Source of the DNA: Lewinella sp. IMCC34183
Lineage (GTDB): Bacteria; Bacteroidota; Bacteroidia; Chitinophagales; Saprospiraceae
Length of the DNA stretch: 64,000 nucleotides
Reading direction: 5' to 3'
NCBI RefSeq assembly: GCF_003390915.1
Contig: NZ_QMEM01000003.1
Coordinates: 62,001 to 126,000 of the forward strand
Shown: in pieces, positions 40,750 through 49,469 of the stretch
How positions within the stretch are numbered: position 1 is the stretch's first letter
How the letters are laid out: every line of letters starts with the position of its first letter
Position numbers and translations under genes: made by a program
Notes under the pieces: generated by a model
Databases searched by the model: none
Seen by the model: the letters and a program-made list of their open reading frames with translations, nothing else
What the model was told of the DNA's origin: nothing

Positions 40750-42501
40750 GTGCCCGATTCCCGCCCTCTCCGCACCCGCGTCTCCGCCCTCCTCCTCCTG
40801 CCGTTGGTCATCGCCCTGGTGGGCTGTGGACCCGGGCAACCACCCGCCACGCAAGGCACCCCCGCTCGCCCGAACGTGCTCTGGATCGTGTGTGAGGACC
40901 TGAGTCCCCTGCTGGCGGCCTTCGGCGACTCTACCATCCGGTCCCCTAACCTGAGCCGGCTGGCGGCCCGCGGATTGCGGTTCCCGAACACCTTCGCGGT
41001 GGCCGGGGTGTGCGCGCCAAGCCGCTTTGCCATCGCCACCGGGGTGTACCCGATCAGCGCCGGCGGCCACCACATGCGGACGCAGTACAACGTGGACCGA
41101 CTGCGTGCCCTGGGCCTGCCCGGCGAGTACGGTGCCCTACCGGATCCGGAGGTGAAGATGATGTCGCAGCTGCTGCGCGAGCGGGGCTACTACTGCACCA
41201 ACAATGCGAAGACCGACTACCAGTTCGAGGCGCCCAAGACCGCCTGGGACGAACAGGGACCGCAGGCGCACTGGCGGCACCGCCCCCCGGGGCAGCCCTT
41301 CTTCAGCATCTTCAACCTGGAGATCACCCACGAAAGCCAGGTCTGGTCGACGGGGCGGGACAAGCTGCGCTTCCGGGAGGGTTTCGAAACGGATACCTTC
41401 CCCATCGGCGATTACCGCGGCAACTTCCCGGACGGCGACCGGCCGGCGATCGAGCTGCCAGAAGACCTGGACGTGCCCCTGCCCCCCTACCTCGCCGATA
41501 CCGAACCGACGCGGCAGGACGTCCGGCGGGTGTACGACAACATCCGCATCATGGACGAGCAGGTAGGCTTCCTGCTCGACCAGCTGGACGCCGACGGGCT
41601 GACCGACAGCACCATCGTGTACTTTTACAGCGACCACGGCGGGCCCCTGCCCCGGCAGAAACGGCTGCTCTACGACTCGGGCATCCGGGTGCCGATGATC
41701 GTGGCCTGGCCCGACGACCGACGCGCGGGCGAGATTGACAGCACGCTCTTTAGCTTCATCGATCTGGCCCCGACGGTGATGAGCCAGGTCGGAATCGACC
41801 CGCCCGACTGGCTGCAAGGGCAGGCCAACCTGGGGGACTACGCGGCGGCCCCGCGCGACTACGTCTTCGCCGCCTCCGACCGCCTGGACGAGGAATACGA
41901 CCGCATCCGCGCGGCCCGCGACCGGCGCTTTAAATACCTGCGCAACTACTACCCCGAACGGCCCTACTACCTGCCCCTCGCCTACCGCGAGCAGATGGCC
42001 GCCATGCAGGAGTTGCTGAGGCTGCGCGACGCCGGGCAGCTCACCGACGTGCAGGCCCAGTGGTTCCGGGACCGCAAGCCGGTCGAGGAGCTCTTCGACA
42101 CCCGCAACGACCCCTACGAACTCGAAAACCTGGCCGGCCGGCCGGAGTACAGCGACCAACTGGCTACCTTCCGCACCGCTACCGACGCCTGGCTGGCCCG
42201 CGTGGGCGACCTGGGGGCTATCCCGGAACTGGAAATGGTGCAGCAGTTCTGGAACGGCCAAAATGAAATGCCCGTCACCGGACGCCCCCAGCTGCGCCGC
42301 GACAGCATCGGCCGCTTCATCCTCGAAAGTAAGACCCCCGGCGCCCAGATCGCCTACCGCATCCTGCCGCAAGACAGCCACAAGCCGGGCTGGCGCGTCT
42401 ACACCGAGCCCATCAATTTTGACCTGGACAGCGGCGACACCCTCCGGGCCGTGGCTCAACGGATCGGCTACCGAGAGAGCGGGGTTAGTGAGGGGTGGTA
42501 G
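40750..42501 (+). CDS. Lipoprotein sulfatase (type I, formylglycine)
   Basis: 583-residue sulfatase, predicted lipid-anchored (LLPLVIALVGC). The active-site motif CAPSR (Cys88) is the substrate for formylglycine conversion; SDHGG with the downstream KRLLYDSGIRVPMIVAWPD segment is also typical. Such enzymes remove sulfate from algal or host glycans, fitting a marine or surface-living lifestyle. The metal-binding pair that opens the fold is ED instead of the usual DD (VCEDLSP). The GTG start gives a clean signal peptide; the open frame extends upstream into the previous gene. A maturase (FGE or anSME) must lie elsewhere. Confidence 0.9.
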   Translation: MPDSRPLRTRVSALLLLPLVIALVGCGPGQPPATQGTPARPNVLWIVCEDLSPLLAAFGDSTIRSPNLSRLAARGLRFPNTFAVAGVCAPSRFAIATGVYPISAGGHHMRTQYNVDRLRALGLPGEYGALPDPEVKMMSQLLRERGYYCTNNAKTDYQFEAPKTAWDEQGPQAHWRHRPPGQPFFSIFNLEITHESQVWSTGRDKLRFREGFETDTFPIGDYRGNFPDGDRPAIELPEDLDVPLPPYLADTEPTRQDVRRVYDNIRIMDEQVGFLLDQLDADGLTDSTIVYFYSDHGGPLPRQKRLLYDSGIRVPMIVAWPDDRRAGEIDSTLFSFIDLAPTVMSQVGIDPPDWLQGQANLGDYAAAPRDYVFAASDRLDEEYDRIRAARDRRFKYLRNYYPERPYYLPLAYREQMAAMQELLRLRDAGQLTDVQAQWFRDRKPVEELFDTRNDPYELENLAGRPEYSDQLATFRTATDAWLARVGDLGAIPELEMVQQFWNGQNEMPVTGRPQLRRDSIGRFILESKTPGAQIAYRILPQDSHKPGWRVYTEPINFDLDSGDTLRAVAQRIGYRESGVSEGW

Positions 42502-42502
42502 G

Positions 42503-42685
42503 GTAGTACGGTGGTTCCGTAGTACTATAGGCCCGTGTTGCTGACGCGCCCGCCTACAGGCTACCTGCTACAGTACTAGTCGACTACTGTACTCGAAGCG
42601 ACCGCAGGGAGCAAGACTACAAGACTACAGTACTACCCGACTAAAAGCGACCGTAGGGAGCAAGACTACAAGACTACCGTACTAC
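42503..42685. repeat. Direct and inverted repeats between converging genes
   Basis: Two 41-bp direct repeats (42596-42636 and 42645-42685) differ at only two positions and contain GGGAGCAAGACTACAAGACTAC. Their ACCGTACTAC end pairs with GTAGTACGGT at 42503-42512, so the whole gap can fold back. The second copy overlaps the last codon of the M16 gene. Same style as the palindromes at 3027 and 15420. Confidence 0.75.
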
Positions 42686-43854
42686 AAAATCACTTCCCAG
42701 TCCAGTTCCGGCAGCAGGTACCGCTGGGCCAGGTCTTGAATTTCGGTGGCGGTGATGGTGCGGATGGTTTCGTCCAGGCGGTGCAGGTGGGCTGCGGCAT
42801 CGTATTCCTTGATGATGGCCGAGCGGTAGCGGCTGCTGACGGCGAGCGGGCCGTCGAGGTCCATGATCAGTCCGCCGAGCAGGTAGGCGCGGACCATGTC
42901 GAGCTCGGAGGGGGGCACGAGCTCCTGGCGGAGTTTCTCCATTTCGGTGTTGATCTCGGCGCGGACGGCCTCCAGGTTTTCGTTGGCCACGTCGGCGGCG
43001 ATGCCGAAGGTGCCGTCGAAGCGGTAGGTGTCCAGGTCGGAATCGATGCCGTAGGTGAAGCCCTTTTCCTCGCGGATATTGCGCATCAGCCGGCTGCCGT
43101 AGTAGCCGCCCAGGATGGTTTCCAGCACGCACAGGGCCGGATAGTCCGCATCGGTCACGCGGATGCCCCGGCGGCCCCGGCGGATCAGGGTCTGCTGCGC
43201 GCGGGGGCGGTGTACGCGGATCAACTCGGGCGAGGTGATCGGCTCGGGGTAGTCAGGGCTGGCTACCGGTGCACCCGCAGGCAGCTGTCCGAAGGTCGCT
43301 TCCAGTAGGCATTCCACCCGGTCGCTGAGCTGTCCGACCACCCGCAGCGTGGCGTTGCCCGCTCCGTAGTAGCGCGCGTAGTGGTCGCGTACGGCGGCTA
43401 CGGTGAGCGCGTCGTAATCTTCCTTCGTACCCCCGTAGCCGTAGGGATGGTCCGCGCCGAAGGTAGCCTCCGACAGGTAGCGGTAGGCCAGGGTATCGGG
43501 GTCCTGCAGGTCTTCCCGCAGCTGCTGCCGGCTGCGCTTGCGGTAACGCTTGAGCTCGCGTTCGCTGAAGGCGGGCTCCGCGATCACCTCCGTCATCACG
43601 GGCAGCAGGCGGTCGGCGTGGCGCACGATGGTCGCCAGCGACAGGTTGGCGGTATCGTAGTCGTCGGGGGTCTCCAGGCTGGTACCGTACTGTTCGAAGA
43701 GGCTCTCCAGCGCGGCGGCCGGACGGTGGCGGGTGCCCTCCACGAGCAGGGCATTGGTGGTGCCGGCCAGGAAGCGCTGCGCCTCGTAGGGCCGCCCCGC
43801 GCGCCAGATCATTTCCAGGCTGAGGATCGGCGCCTGCTCCACGTGAATGGCCAC
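42682..43854 (-). CDS. M16-family peptidase, non-catalytic subunit type
   Basis: M16 (pitrilysin/processing peptidase) family protein, 390 residues from the GTG at 43854. It lacks the HxxEH zinc motif; instead it has SLEMIWRAGRPYEA followed by TNALLVEGT at that position, as in the inactive partner of two-subunit M16 pairs. The second half has RPRAQQTLIRRGRRG, LETILGGYYGSRLMRNIREEKG and YGIDSDLD, typical of the family. Homology continues upstream in frame to about 43947 (NAPIIHPPRVPPLPPAREW then TLGNGLRVV), without any ATG. The true start is thus probably upstream and non-canonical. No catalytic M16 gene is adjacent. Confidence 0.8.
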   Translation of the reverse strand: MAIHVEQAPILSLEMIWRAGRPYEAQRFLAGTTNALLVEGTRHRPAAALESLFEQYGTSLETPDDYDTANLSLATIVRHADRLLPVMTEVIAEPAFSERELKRYRKRSRQQLREDLQDPDTLAYRYLSEATFGADHPYGYGGTKEDYDALTVAAVRDHYARYYGAGNATLRVVGQLSDRVECLLEATFGQLPAGAPVASPDYPEPITSPELIRVHRPRAQQTLIRRGRRGIRVTDADYPALCVLETILGGYYGSRLMRNIREEKGFTYGIDSDLDTYRFDGTFGIAADVANENLEAVRAEINTEMEKLRQELVPPSELDMVRAYLLGGLIMDLDGPLAVSSRYRSAIIKEYDAAAHLHRLDETIRTITATEIQDLAQRYLLPELDWEVIL

Positions 43855-43947
43855 GACGCGCAGGCCGTTACCCAGCGTCCATTCGCGGGCCGGGGGCAGG
43901 GGCGGTACCCGGGGCGGGTGGATGATGGGGGCGTTACGGTTCTTGAT

Positions 43948-44190
43948 GGCGGCGGCGGTTTGGTGGGGTGAGTAAAGAACCGGCGAGGGCCGGCGCGGTT
44001 TAGGCCCCGCGGTAAGGTAGCATTACCGGCGCGGTCGCAGGTGCGGTGAAAGTTCCGGTACGCGACGTCTACGGGCTGCCGTCCCCCGACGCCGCAGCAC
44101 CTGCGCCCGTCGAATAGGGCCTGCCGGTAACTGAAAGCACGGCCCGGCCCGGGCGTCGGAACCTATATTCACCGGACAATTCCCCGCACT
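43948..44190. other. Divergent promoter region (M16 / tricorn-like protease)
   Basis: About 240 bp, very GC-rich, between divergent genes. It must contain both promoters; only the box at 44164 is clear. On the minus strand TACCTTAC (near 44015) might serve the M16 gene. Nothing else stands out. Confidence 0.4.
44164..44171 (+). promoter_or_regulatory. -7-like box TATATTCA for the tricorn-like protease gene
   Basis: TATATTCA begins 27 nt before the ATG at 44191, in the same spacing class as the boxes before the Gfo/Idh/MocA and YrdC genes. Confidence 0.4.
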
Positions 44191-47100
44191 ATGCACCTGC
44201 GTTCCCGCCCCCTCGCCCTACTCTTCGTCTGCTGCTCCTGTATACTTTCCGCTCAGGGTACCCGGCTGCTCCGGCAGCCCGACCTGACCGACGACGGCAT
44301 CGTATTCGTCTACGGCTCCGACATCTGGACCGCCGATACCGACGGCGGCAACGTGCGGCGCATCACCAGTACGCCCGCCGTGGAAACTAACCCGCGCTTC
44401 AGTCCCGACGGGCGGCACATCGCCTTCACCTCGGACCGTGACGGCAGCGAAGACGTCTACGTGGTAGACCGGGCAGGCGGCATCCCCACCCGGTTGACGT
44501 GGCACCCCGCGGACGATGCGGTACGGGGCTGGACGCCCGACGGAAGCCGCGTTCTGTTCGCCAGTACCCGGAAAACGGCCCCGGTCCCCTTCAACCGGCT
44601 GTGGACCATCGCGGCCGACGGCGGCCCGGCCGAGCAACTTACCGCCCAGTGGGGCTACGACGGCAGCTACTCGCCCGACGGCAGCCGGATCGCGCTGGAC
44701 AAGATGACCCGCTGGGACAGCGAATGGCGCGCCTACCGCGGCGGCCAGAATACGCCGCTCATCCTGCTCGACCTCGCGACGGGAGAAGAGACGCTGCTGC
44801 CGAACGACAAGACGACAGACGTTCACCCCGTCTGGCTGGACGAGCGCGTCTACTTCCTGTCCGACCGCGATTACTCCATGGACGTCTACGCCTACGATCC
44901 GGCAACGAAGGCCGTAGAGCCGGTGACCCGCTTCGACGGCTCCGACGTCAAGTGGCTGGCCGGCCACGACGGCACCCTGATCCTGGAACGCGATGGCTAC
45001 CTCCACCTGCTGGACACGCGCACGGGCGCGGTGACGCAACTCGCCATCGAAGTGATCGGCGATTTCCCCTGGGCGGAGCCCGAGTGGGAGGACGTCAGTA
45101 AGCGGGCTACCTCCGTTTCCCTCTCCCCCACCGGCAAGCGGGCCCTGATGGCCGCGCGGGGCGACGTCTTCACCGTGCCCACCGACAAGGGGGACTCGCG
45201 CAACCTCACCCACAGCTCGGGTGTCGCCGACCGGGCCCCGCTCTGGTCTCCAAAAGGTGACCGGATCGCCTGGTTCTCCGACGCCGGCGGGAGTGGTTAC
45301 GCGCTGTACCTTATCGACCAGTCGGGGCGGGGGGATACCACCGTCGTGTCCATCGGCGAGTCGAAAATGGCCTGGAACCCGGCCTGGTCGCCCGACGGGC
45401 GTTACATCGCCTTCGTGGACGACGACGTCCGCATCCGGGTGCTCGACCTCGACGGGAAGAATGTGCGCACCGTAGACACCGGCGGCAGCAACCTCGACCG
45501 CGAGCGCACCGAGCCCGTCTGGTCGCCCGATAGTCGCTACCTGGCCTACGTGAAGAGCGGGACCAACAACTTCCGCCGGATCTGGACCTGGGACCGCGAG
45601 GGGGGAGCCACCCAACCGCTGACCGATCCCTTCGCGGATTCCTTTTCCCCGGCCTGGGACCGCGACGGCCAACACCTCTACCTGCTGGCCAGCACCGATC
45701 TGGCCCTCGGCGCGGGTTGGGCCAACACGAGCTCCATGCAGGCCGAACCAAACTACAAGGCCTACGTGATCGTGCTGCCCGACGACCTGGAAAGCCCCTT
45801 CCTACCGCAGAGCGATGAGGAAGAAGTGGCCGAGGAGGAAGATGCGGACGCCGAAGAGAAAGAGGAAACCCAGGAGGAAGAAGATACCGACACGCAGGTG
45901 ACCATCGACTTCACGGACATCAGCCGCCGCACCATCGCCCTGCCGGTGGACGGCGCCAACTACTACGCGACCGCCGCCGGGCCCGCCGGGACCCTGTTCC
46001 TGGCCGAAGAGAAGCCCGGATCGTCCGGGGGGCCCACCCTGAAGAAGTTTAGCCTGGAAAAACGGGAGGCCAAGGACTTCGCGGAGAACGTGACCAACTT
46101 CGCAGTGTCCGCCGACGGAAAGAAGATCCTCTTCCAGTCGGGCGGACAGTGGACCCTGGCGGATACCGGCGGCGACAGTGGAAAGGGCGGCGACGCCATC
46201 AAACCCGAACTGACGATGAAGCTCGACCGGCTGGCCGAATGGCAGCAGATCTTCAACGAGGCGTACCGCTACGAGCGCGATTACTTCTACGACCCGGAAT
46301 TACACGGTCGCAACTGGGACGAGGTAAAGGCCCGCTACGCACCGCTGGTACCGTACGTGCGCCACCGCGCCGACCTGACCTACCTGCTCGATCAGCTGGG
46401 TGGGGAGCTTTCCGTAGGCCACAGCTTCGTCTTTGGTGGAGATATGCCCGAAACGGAAGACTCCCGCGTGGGTCTCCTGGGTGCCGACCTGGTGCCCAGT
46501 AACGGACGCTGGCGCATTGCCCGCATCTACACCAGCGAAAGCTGGAACCCGGGCCTTTCCAGCCCCCTCGACCGGCCGGGCCTCAAGGTTTCGGCGGGTA
46601 CCTACCTGGTGGGCATAAACGGCCGCGAGCTCACCGACGCCGACAACCCCTACCGTTGGCTCGACGGCAGCCGGGGCAAGCAAACGGTCCTGCACCTCAA
46701 CGACCGGCCCGACTTTGCCGGAAATCGCGAAGTCATCGTAGAGCCCATCGGCAGCGAGAACGCCCTGCGGCAGCGCGCCTGGGTGGAGGACAACCGCCGC
46801 ACGGTAGACAGCCTCTCCGATGGCCGCCTGGCCTACGTCTGGGTACCCAATACCGGCGGCTCCGGCTTCGTCAACTTCAACCGCTACTACTTTGCCCAGC
46901 AGGACCGGGCGGGCGCCGTCATCGACGAACGCTTCAACGGCGGCGGACTGCTCGATGACTACATGGTCGACCTGATGACCCGCGACCTGCGCGCCGCCCT
47001 CACCAACGAGGTTCCCGACGCCGTGCCCTTCCGGCTGCCGGCGGGCATCCTCGGCCCAAAGGCCCTGCTCATCAACGAGCGGGCGGGCTCCGGCGGTGAC

Positions 47101-47445
47101 TTCTTCCCCTGGGTATTCCGGCAACAGAATGCCGGCCCGCTGATCGGTGCCACTACCTGGGGCGGACTGGTCAAGTCGTCGGTACACTACGCCTTCGTGG
47201 ACGGCGGTGCCATGACCGCACCGGACAACGCGGTCTTCGACCCGGCCAACGACGTCTTCATCGCCGAGAACGCCGGCGTAGCCCCCGATATCGCGGTGCG
47301 GCAGGATGCCAAGTCCCTCCGCGCGGGTCGCGACCCCCAATTGGAGCGCGCCGTGGAAGAGGTCCTGCGGATGCTGGCCGAGGAGGAGCCGGTAGAGATT
47401 AGGAATCCGGCTTATCCTACTCCGGCTGTGGGTGGGCGCCGGTAG
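44191..47445 (+). CDS. Tricorn-like S41 protease with beta-propeller
   Basis: 1084-residue exported serine protease. After a signal peptide (LLFVCCSCILSAQ) come two beta-propeller regions with TolB/PD40-like repeats (about 30-300 and 310-520; NPRFSPDGRHIAFTSDRDG, NPAWSPDGRYIAFVDDD). A low-complexity acidic linker of Glu and Asp follows at about 545-572. Then a C1-type helical domain (about 680-740), a PDZ-like domain (about 760-850) and the S41 core. Catalytic candidates are His744 in SVGHSF and Ser967 in NERAGSGGDFFPW, close to tricorn numbering; FNGGGLLDDYMVDLM is also conserved. Tricorn-type enzymes cut oligopeptides into di- to tetrapeptides. The acidic linker is unusual. Confidence 0.88.
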   Translation: MHLRSRPLALLFVCCSCILSAQGTRLLRQPDLTDDGIVFVYGSDIWTADTDGGNVRRITSTPAVETNPRFSPDGRHIAFTSDRDGSEDVYVVDRAGGIPTRLTWHPADDAVRGWTPDGSRVLFASTRKTAPVPFNRLWTIAADGGPAEQLTAQWGYDGSYSPDGSRIALDKMTRWDSEWRAYRGGQNTPLILLDLATGEETLLPNDKTTDVHPVWLDERVYFLSDRDYSMDVYAYDPATKAVEPVTRFDGSDVKWLAGHDGTLILERDGYLHLLDTRTGAVTQLAIEVIGDFPWAEPEWEDVSKRATSVSLSPTGKRALMAARGDVFTVPTDKGDSRNLTHSSGVADRAPLWSPKGDRIAWFSDAGGSGYALYLIDQSGRGDTTVVSIGESKMAWNPAWSPDGRYIAFVDDDVRIRVLDLDGKNVRTVDTGGSNLDRERTEPVWSPDSRYLAYVKSGTNNFRRIWTWDREGGATQPLTDPFADSFSPAWDRDGQHLYLLASTDLALGAGWANTSSMQAEPNYKAYVIVLPDDLESPFLPQSDEEEVAEEEDADAEEKEETQEEEDTDTQVTIDFTDISRRTIALPVDGANYYATAAGPAGTLFLAEEKPGSSGGPTLKKFSLEKREAKDFAENVTNFAVSADGKKILFQSGGQWTLADTGGDSGKGGDAIKPELTMKLDRLAEWQQIFNEAYRYERDYFYDPELHGRNWDEVKARYAPLVPYVRHRADLTYLLDQLGGELSVGHSFVFGGDMPETEDSRVGLLGADLVPSNGRWRIARIYTSESWNPGLSSPLDRPGLKVSAGTYLVGINGRELTDADNPYRWLDGSRGKQTVLHLNDRPDFAGNREVIVEPIGSENALRQRAWVEDNRRTVDSLSDGRLAYVWVPNTGGSGFVNFNRYYFAQQDRAGAVIDERFNGGGLLDDYMVDLMTRDLRAALTNEVPDAVPFRLPAGILGPKALLINERAGSGGDFFPWVFRQQNAGPLIGATTWGGLVKSSVHYAFVDGGAMTAPDNAVFDPANDVFIAENAGVAPDIAVRQDAKSLRAGRDPQLERAVEEVLRMLAEEEPVEIRNPAYPTPAVGGRR

Positions 47446-47464
47446 GCCCGGGTGGAGGGTCTCC

Positions 47465-48205
47465 GACCCGATGGAATTGCGAGCGCAGCGAGCGGTTACG
47501 TAAAGAGCAGTCGGGCGGGACGCCCTCAGCCCAAACCCAGCCCGATACAAATATGATCCCAGCAAGCGGCACACTGCGGAGCGATCGGCCGGGACGCCCT
47601 CAACCCGAACCCGGCTTGGTACAAACGCGAGCCCAGTAAGCGGCATACTGGTGAGCGATCGGGCGGGACGCCCTCAACCCGAACCCGGCTTGATACAAAC
47701 GCGATCCCAGCAAGCGCACACTGGGGAGTGATCGGGCGGGACGCTCTCTACCCGAAGCCGGCTTGGTACAAACGCGATCCCAGCAAGCGGCACACTGCGG
47801 AGCGATCGGGCGGGACGCCCTCAACCCGAACCCGGCTTGGTACAAACGCGATCCCAGCAAGCGCACACTGGGGAGTGATCGGGCGGGACGCCCTCAACCC
47901 GAACCCGGCTTGGTACAAACGCGATCCCAGCAAGCCGCATACCGCGGAGCGATCGGGCGGGACGCCCTCAACCCGAAGCCGGCTTGGTACAAACGCGATC
48001 CCAGCAAGCGGCACACTGCGGAGCGATCGGGCGGGACGCCCTCAACCCGAACCCGGCCCGATGGCAATGCGAGCGCAGCAAGTGGCTACGTAAAGAGCAG
48101 TCGGGCGAGACGCCCTCAACCCGAACCCGGCCCGATGGCAATGCGAGCGCAGCAAGTGGCTACGTAAAGAGCAGTCGGGCGGGACGCCCTCTACCCGAAG
48201 GCGCG
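47465..48205. repeat. Tandem array of about ten 73/74-bp units
   Basis: Unit starts (C of CGGGCGGGACGCCC) fall at 47512, 47586, 47660, 47733, 47807, 47880, 47954, 48028, 48102 and 48176, so steps are 74 or 73 bp. Each unit opens with the dyad GGGCG-GGA-CGCCC, followed by TCAACCCGAACCCGGC. The second halves come in two types: type A (TTGGTACAAACGCGATCC...) in the middle, and type B (GATGGCAATGCGAGCGCAGC... CGTAAAGAGCAGT) at both edges. It lies between the converging protease and dnaN genes. Not CRISPR: there are no unique spacers. Confidence 0.93.
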
Positions 48206-48307
48206 GTCCGAGCGTGCCTGCGTGGCTCGCACTGATGGAGGCCGCGGCCGCCGAGCGCAGCGAGAGCCCTGCGGGCAAACGCAACAACTCACTGACCCAA
48301 CAACCCC
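48206..48307. other. Gap between repeat array and dnaN
   Basis: About 100 bp, GC-rich, including GAGCGCAGCGAGAG, a word related to type B repeat units. No gene or clear terminator was seen. Confidence 0.4.
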
Positions 48308-49426
48308 CTAGTTACTAAGCATAACCGGCATCACCAGCATCATAATATCTTGCCCGCTCTCCTGATCGGTGGGCAGCAAGATACCGGCGCGCGTGGCGGT
48401 GGACATTTCCAGGCGGACCTCTTCGCCCTCGAGGACGCCGAGCATTTCGACGAGAAATTTGGCGTTGAAGCCGATGGTGAGGGGAGAGCCGTCGTAGGAG
48501 CAGCTGAGCTGCTCGGTGGCTTCGTTGCTGAAATCGAGGTCCTGGGCGCTGACGGTGAGGCTGCCGTCGGCGATGTTGAGGATGACCTGGTTGGTGGTCT
48601 TGTTGGCGTAGATGACGATCCGCTTCAGGCTGTTCTGGAAGTCGGCGCGGTTGACCAGCAGGACGTTGGGGTTATCGACGGGGATGACCGCATTGTAGTC
48701 GGGGTAGCGGGCGTCGATAAGGCGGCAGGCCAGCTTGGTGTCGCCGTACTCGAAGAAGGCGTTGGACTTGTCGAAGGTGACCGTTACGGCGATGTCGGAC
48801 TGCGGCAGGGCACCCTTAAGCAGGTTGAGGGCCTTTTTGGGGATAATGAAACTGCTGGTCACTTCACCGCTGAGGTCATTGAGGCTGAACTTGACGAGCT
48901 TGTGCGCGTCGGTGGCGACCATGGTAAGCTTGGAGAAGTCGACTTGAAAGAACACCCCCGTCATGGCGGGTCGCAGTTCGTCGGTGGAGGTAGCGAAGAG
49001 CGTCTTGTTGATACCGTCGAGCAGGCTCATGGCGGTCACGCTGACCTCGTCGGCCTCGCTGGCTTCGGGGATGTTGGGATAGTCGCCCCCGGGCTCCCCG
49101 GCCAGCTTATACTTGCCGTAGGCGGAAGTGATCGAGATGCCGTAGTTGTCCTCGTTGACGTCGAAGGTGATCGGCTGCTGGGGCAGGGCCTTCAGCGTAT
49201 CGATCAGGATCTTGGCGGGTACGGCCACTTCGCCGTCGCCTTCGGCGTTGACTTCGAGGCTGGTGACTACGCTGGTCTCCAGATCGGTGGCCGCGATTCT
49301 GAGGGTACTGCCCTCGATGGTGAACAGGAAATCTTCCAGAATCGGCAGTACCGGATTGGAGGCAATGGCCCCTCCGGCCAACTGAAGTTTTTTCTGCAGA
49401 TCAGAACTGGAAACGGAAAATTTCAT
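48308..49426 (-). CDS. dnaN: DNA polymerase III beta sliding clamp
   Basis: 372-residue ring-forming processivity factor that tethers DNA polymerase to the template. It begins with MKFSVSSSDLQKKLQLAGGA and has the three repeated clamp domains, with VLPILEDFLFTIEG, ELRPAMTGVFFQV, FSKLTMVATDAHKLVK, ACRLIDARYPDYNAVIP and the C-terminal peptide-binding region ending LVMPVML. The frame continues upstream without homology; the chosen ATG gives the standard N-terminus. dnaA, recF and gyrB are not adjacent, as is usual in Bacteroidota, so this does not mark an origin. Confidence 0.97.
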   Translation of the reverse strand: MKFSVSSSDLQKKLQLAGGAIASNPVLPILEDFLFTIEGSTLRIAATDLETSVVTSLEVNAEGDGEVAVPAKILIDTLKALPQQPITFDVNEDNYGISITSAYGKYKLAGEPGGDYPNIPEASEADEVSVTAMSLLDGINKTLFATSTDELRPAMTGVFFQVDFSKLTMVATDAHKLVKFSLNDLSGEVTSSFIIPKKALNLLKGALPQSDIAVTVTFDKSNAFFEYGDTKLACRLIDARYPDYNAVIPVDNPNVLLVNRADFQNSLKRIVIYANKTTNQVILNIADGSLTVSAQDLDFSNEATEQLSCSYDGSPLTIGFNAKFLVEMLGVLEGEEVRLEMSTATRAGILLPTDQESGQDIMMLVMPVMLSN

Positions 49427-49443
49427 CGGTGGTAAGCTTTTGG

Positions 49444-49451
49444 CAAACTTA
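49444..49451 (-). promoter_or_regulatory. -7 box TAAGTTTG for dnaN
   Basis: On the minus strand TAAGTTTG matches the Bacteroidota consensus TAnnTTTG exactly, and its first base is 25 nt before the dnaN ATG. This is the best match in the window. It lies just downstream of the TonB receptor stop codon. Confidence 0.5.
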
Positions 49452-49469
49452 CGTAATCTGTTCCCATAG

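Noticed and set aside
47465-48205. CRISPR array
   Set aside because: The 73/74-bp periodicity is a simple tandem repeat. Units abut each other, contain no unique spacers, and no cas genes are nearby.
47600-48235. Small proteins encoded in the repeat array on both strands
   Set aside because: The frames follow from stop-free GC-rich repeats. The unit length is not a multiple of three, so all frames are cycled and no single product is favoured.
48308-49426. Replication origin near dnaN
   Set aside because: No dnaA, no DnaA-box cluster and no AT-rich unwinding region seen; dnaN is usually remote from the origin in Bacteroidota.
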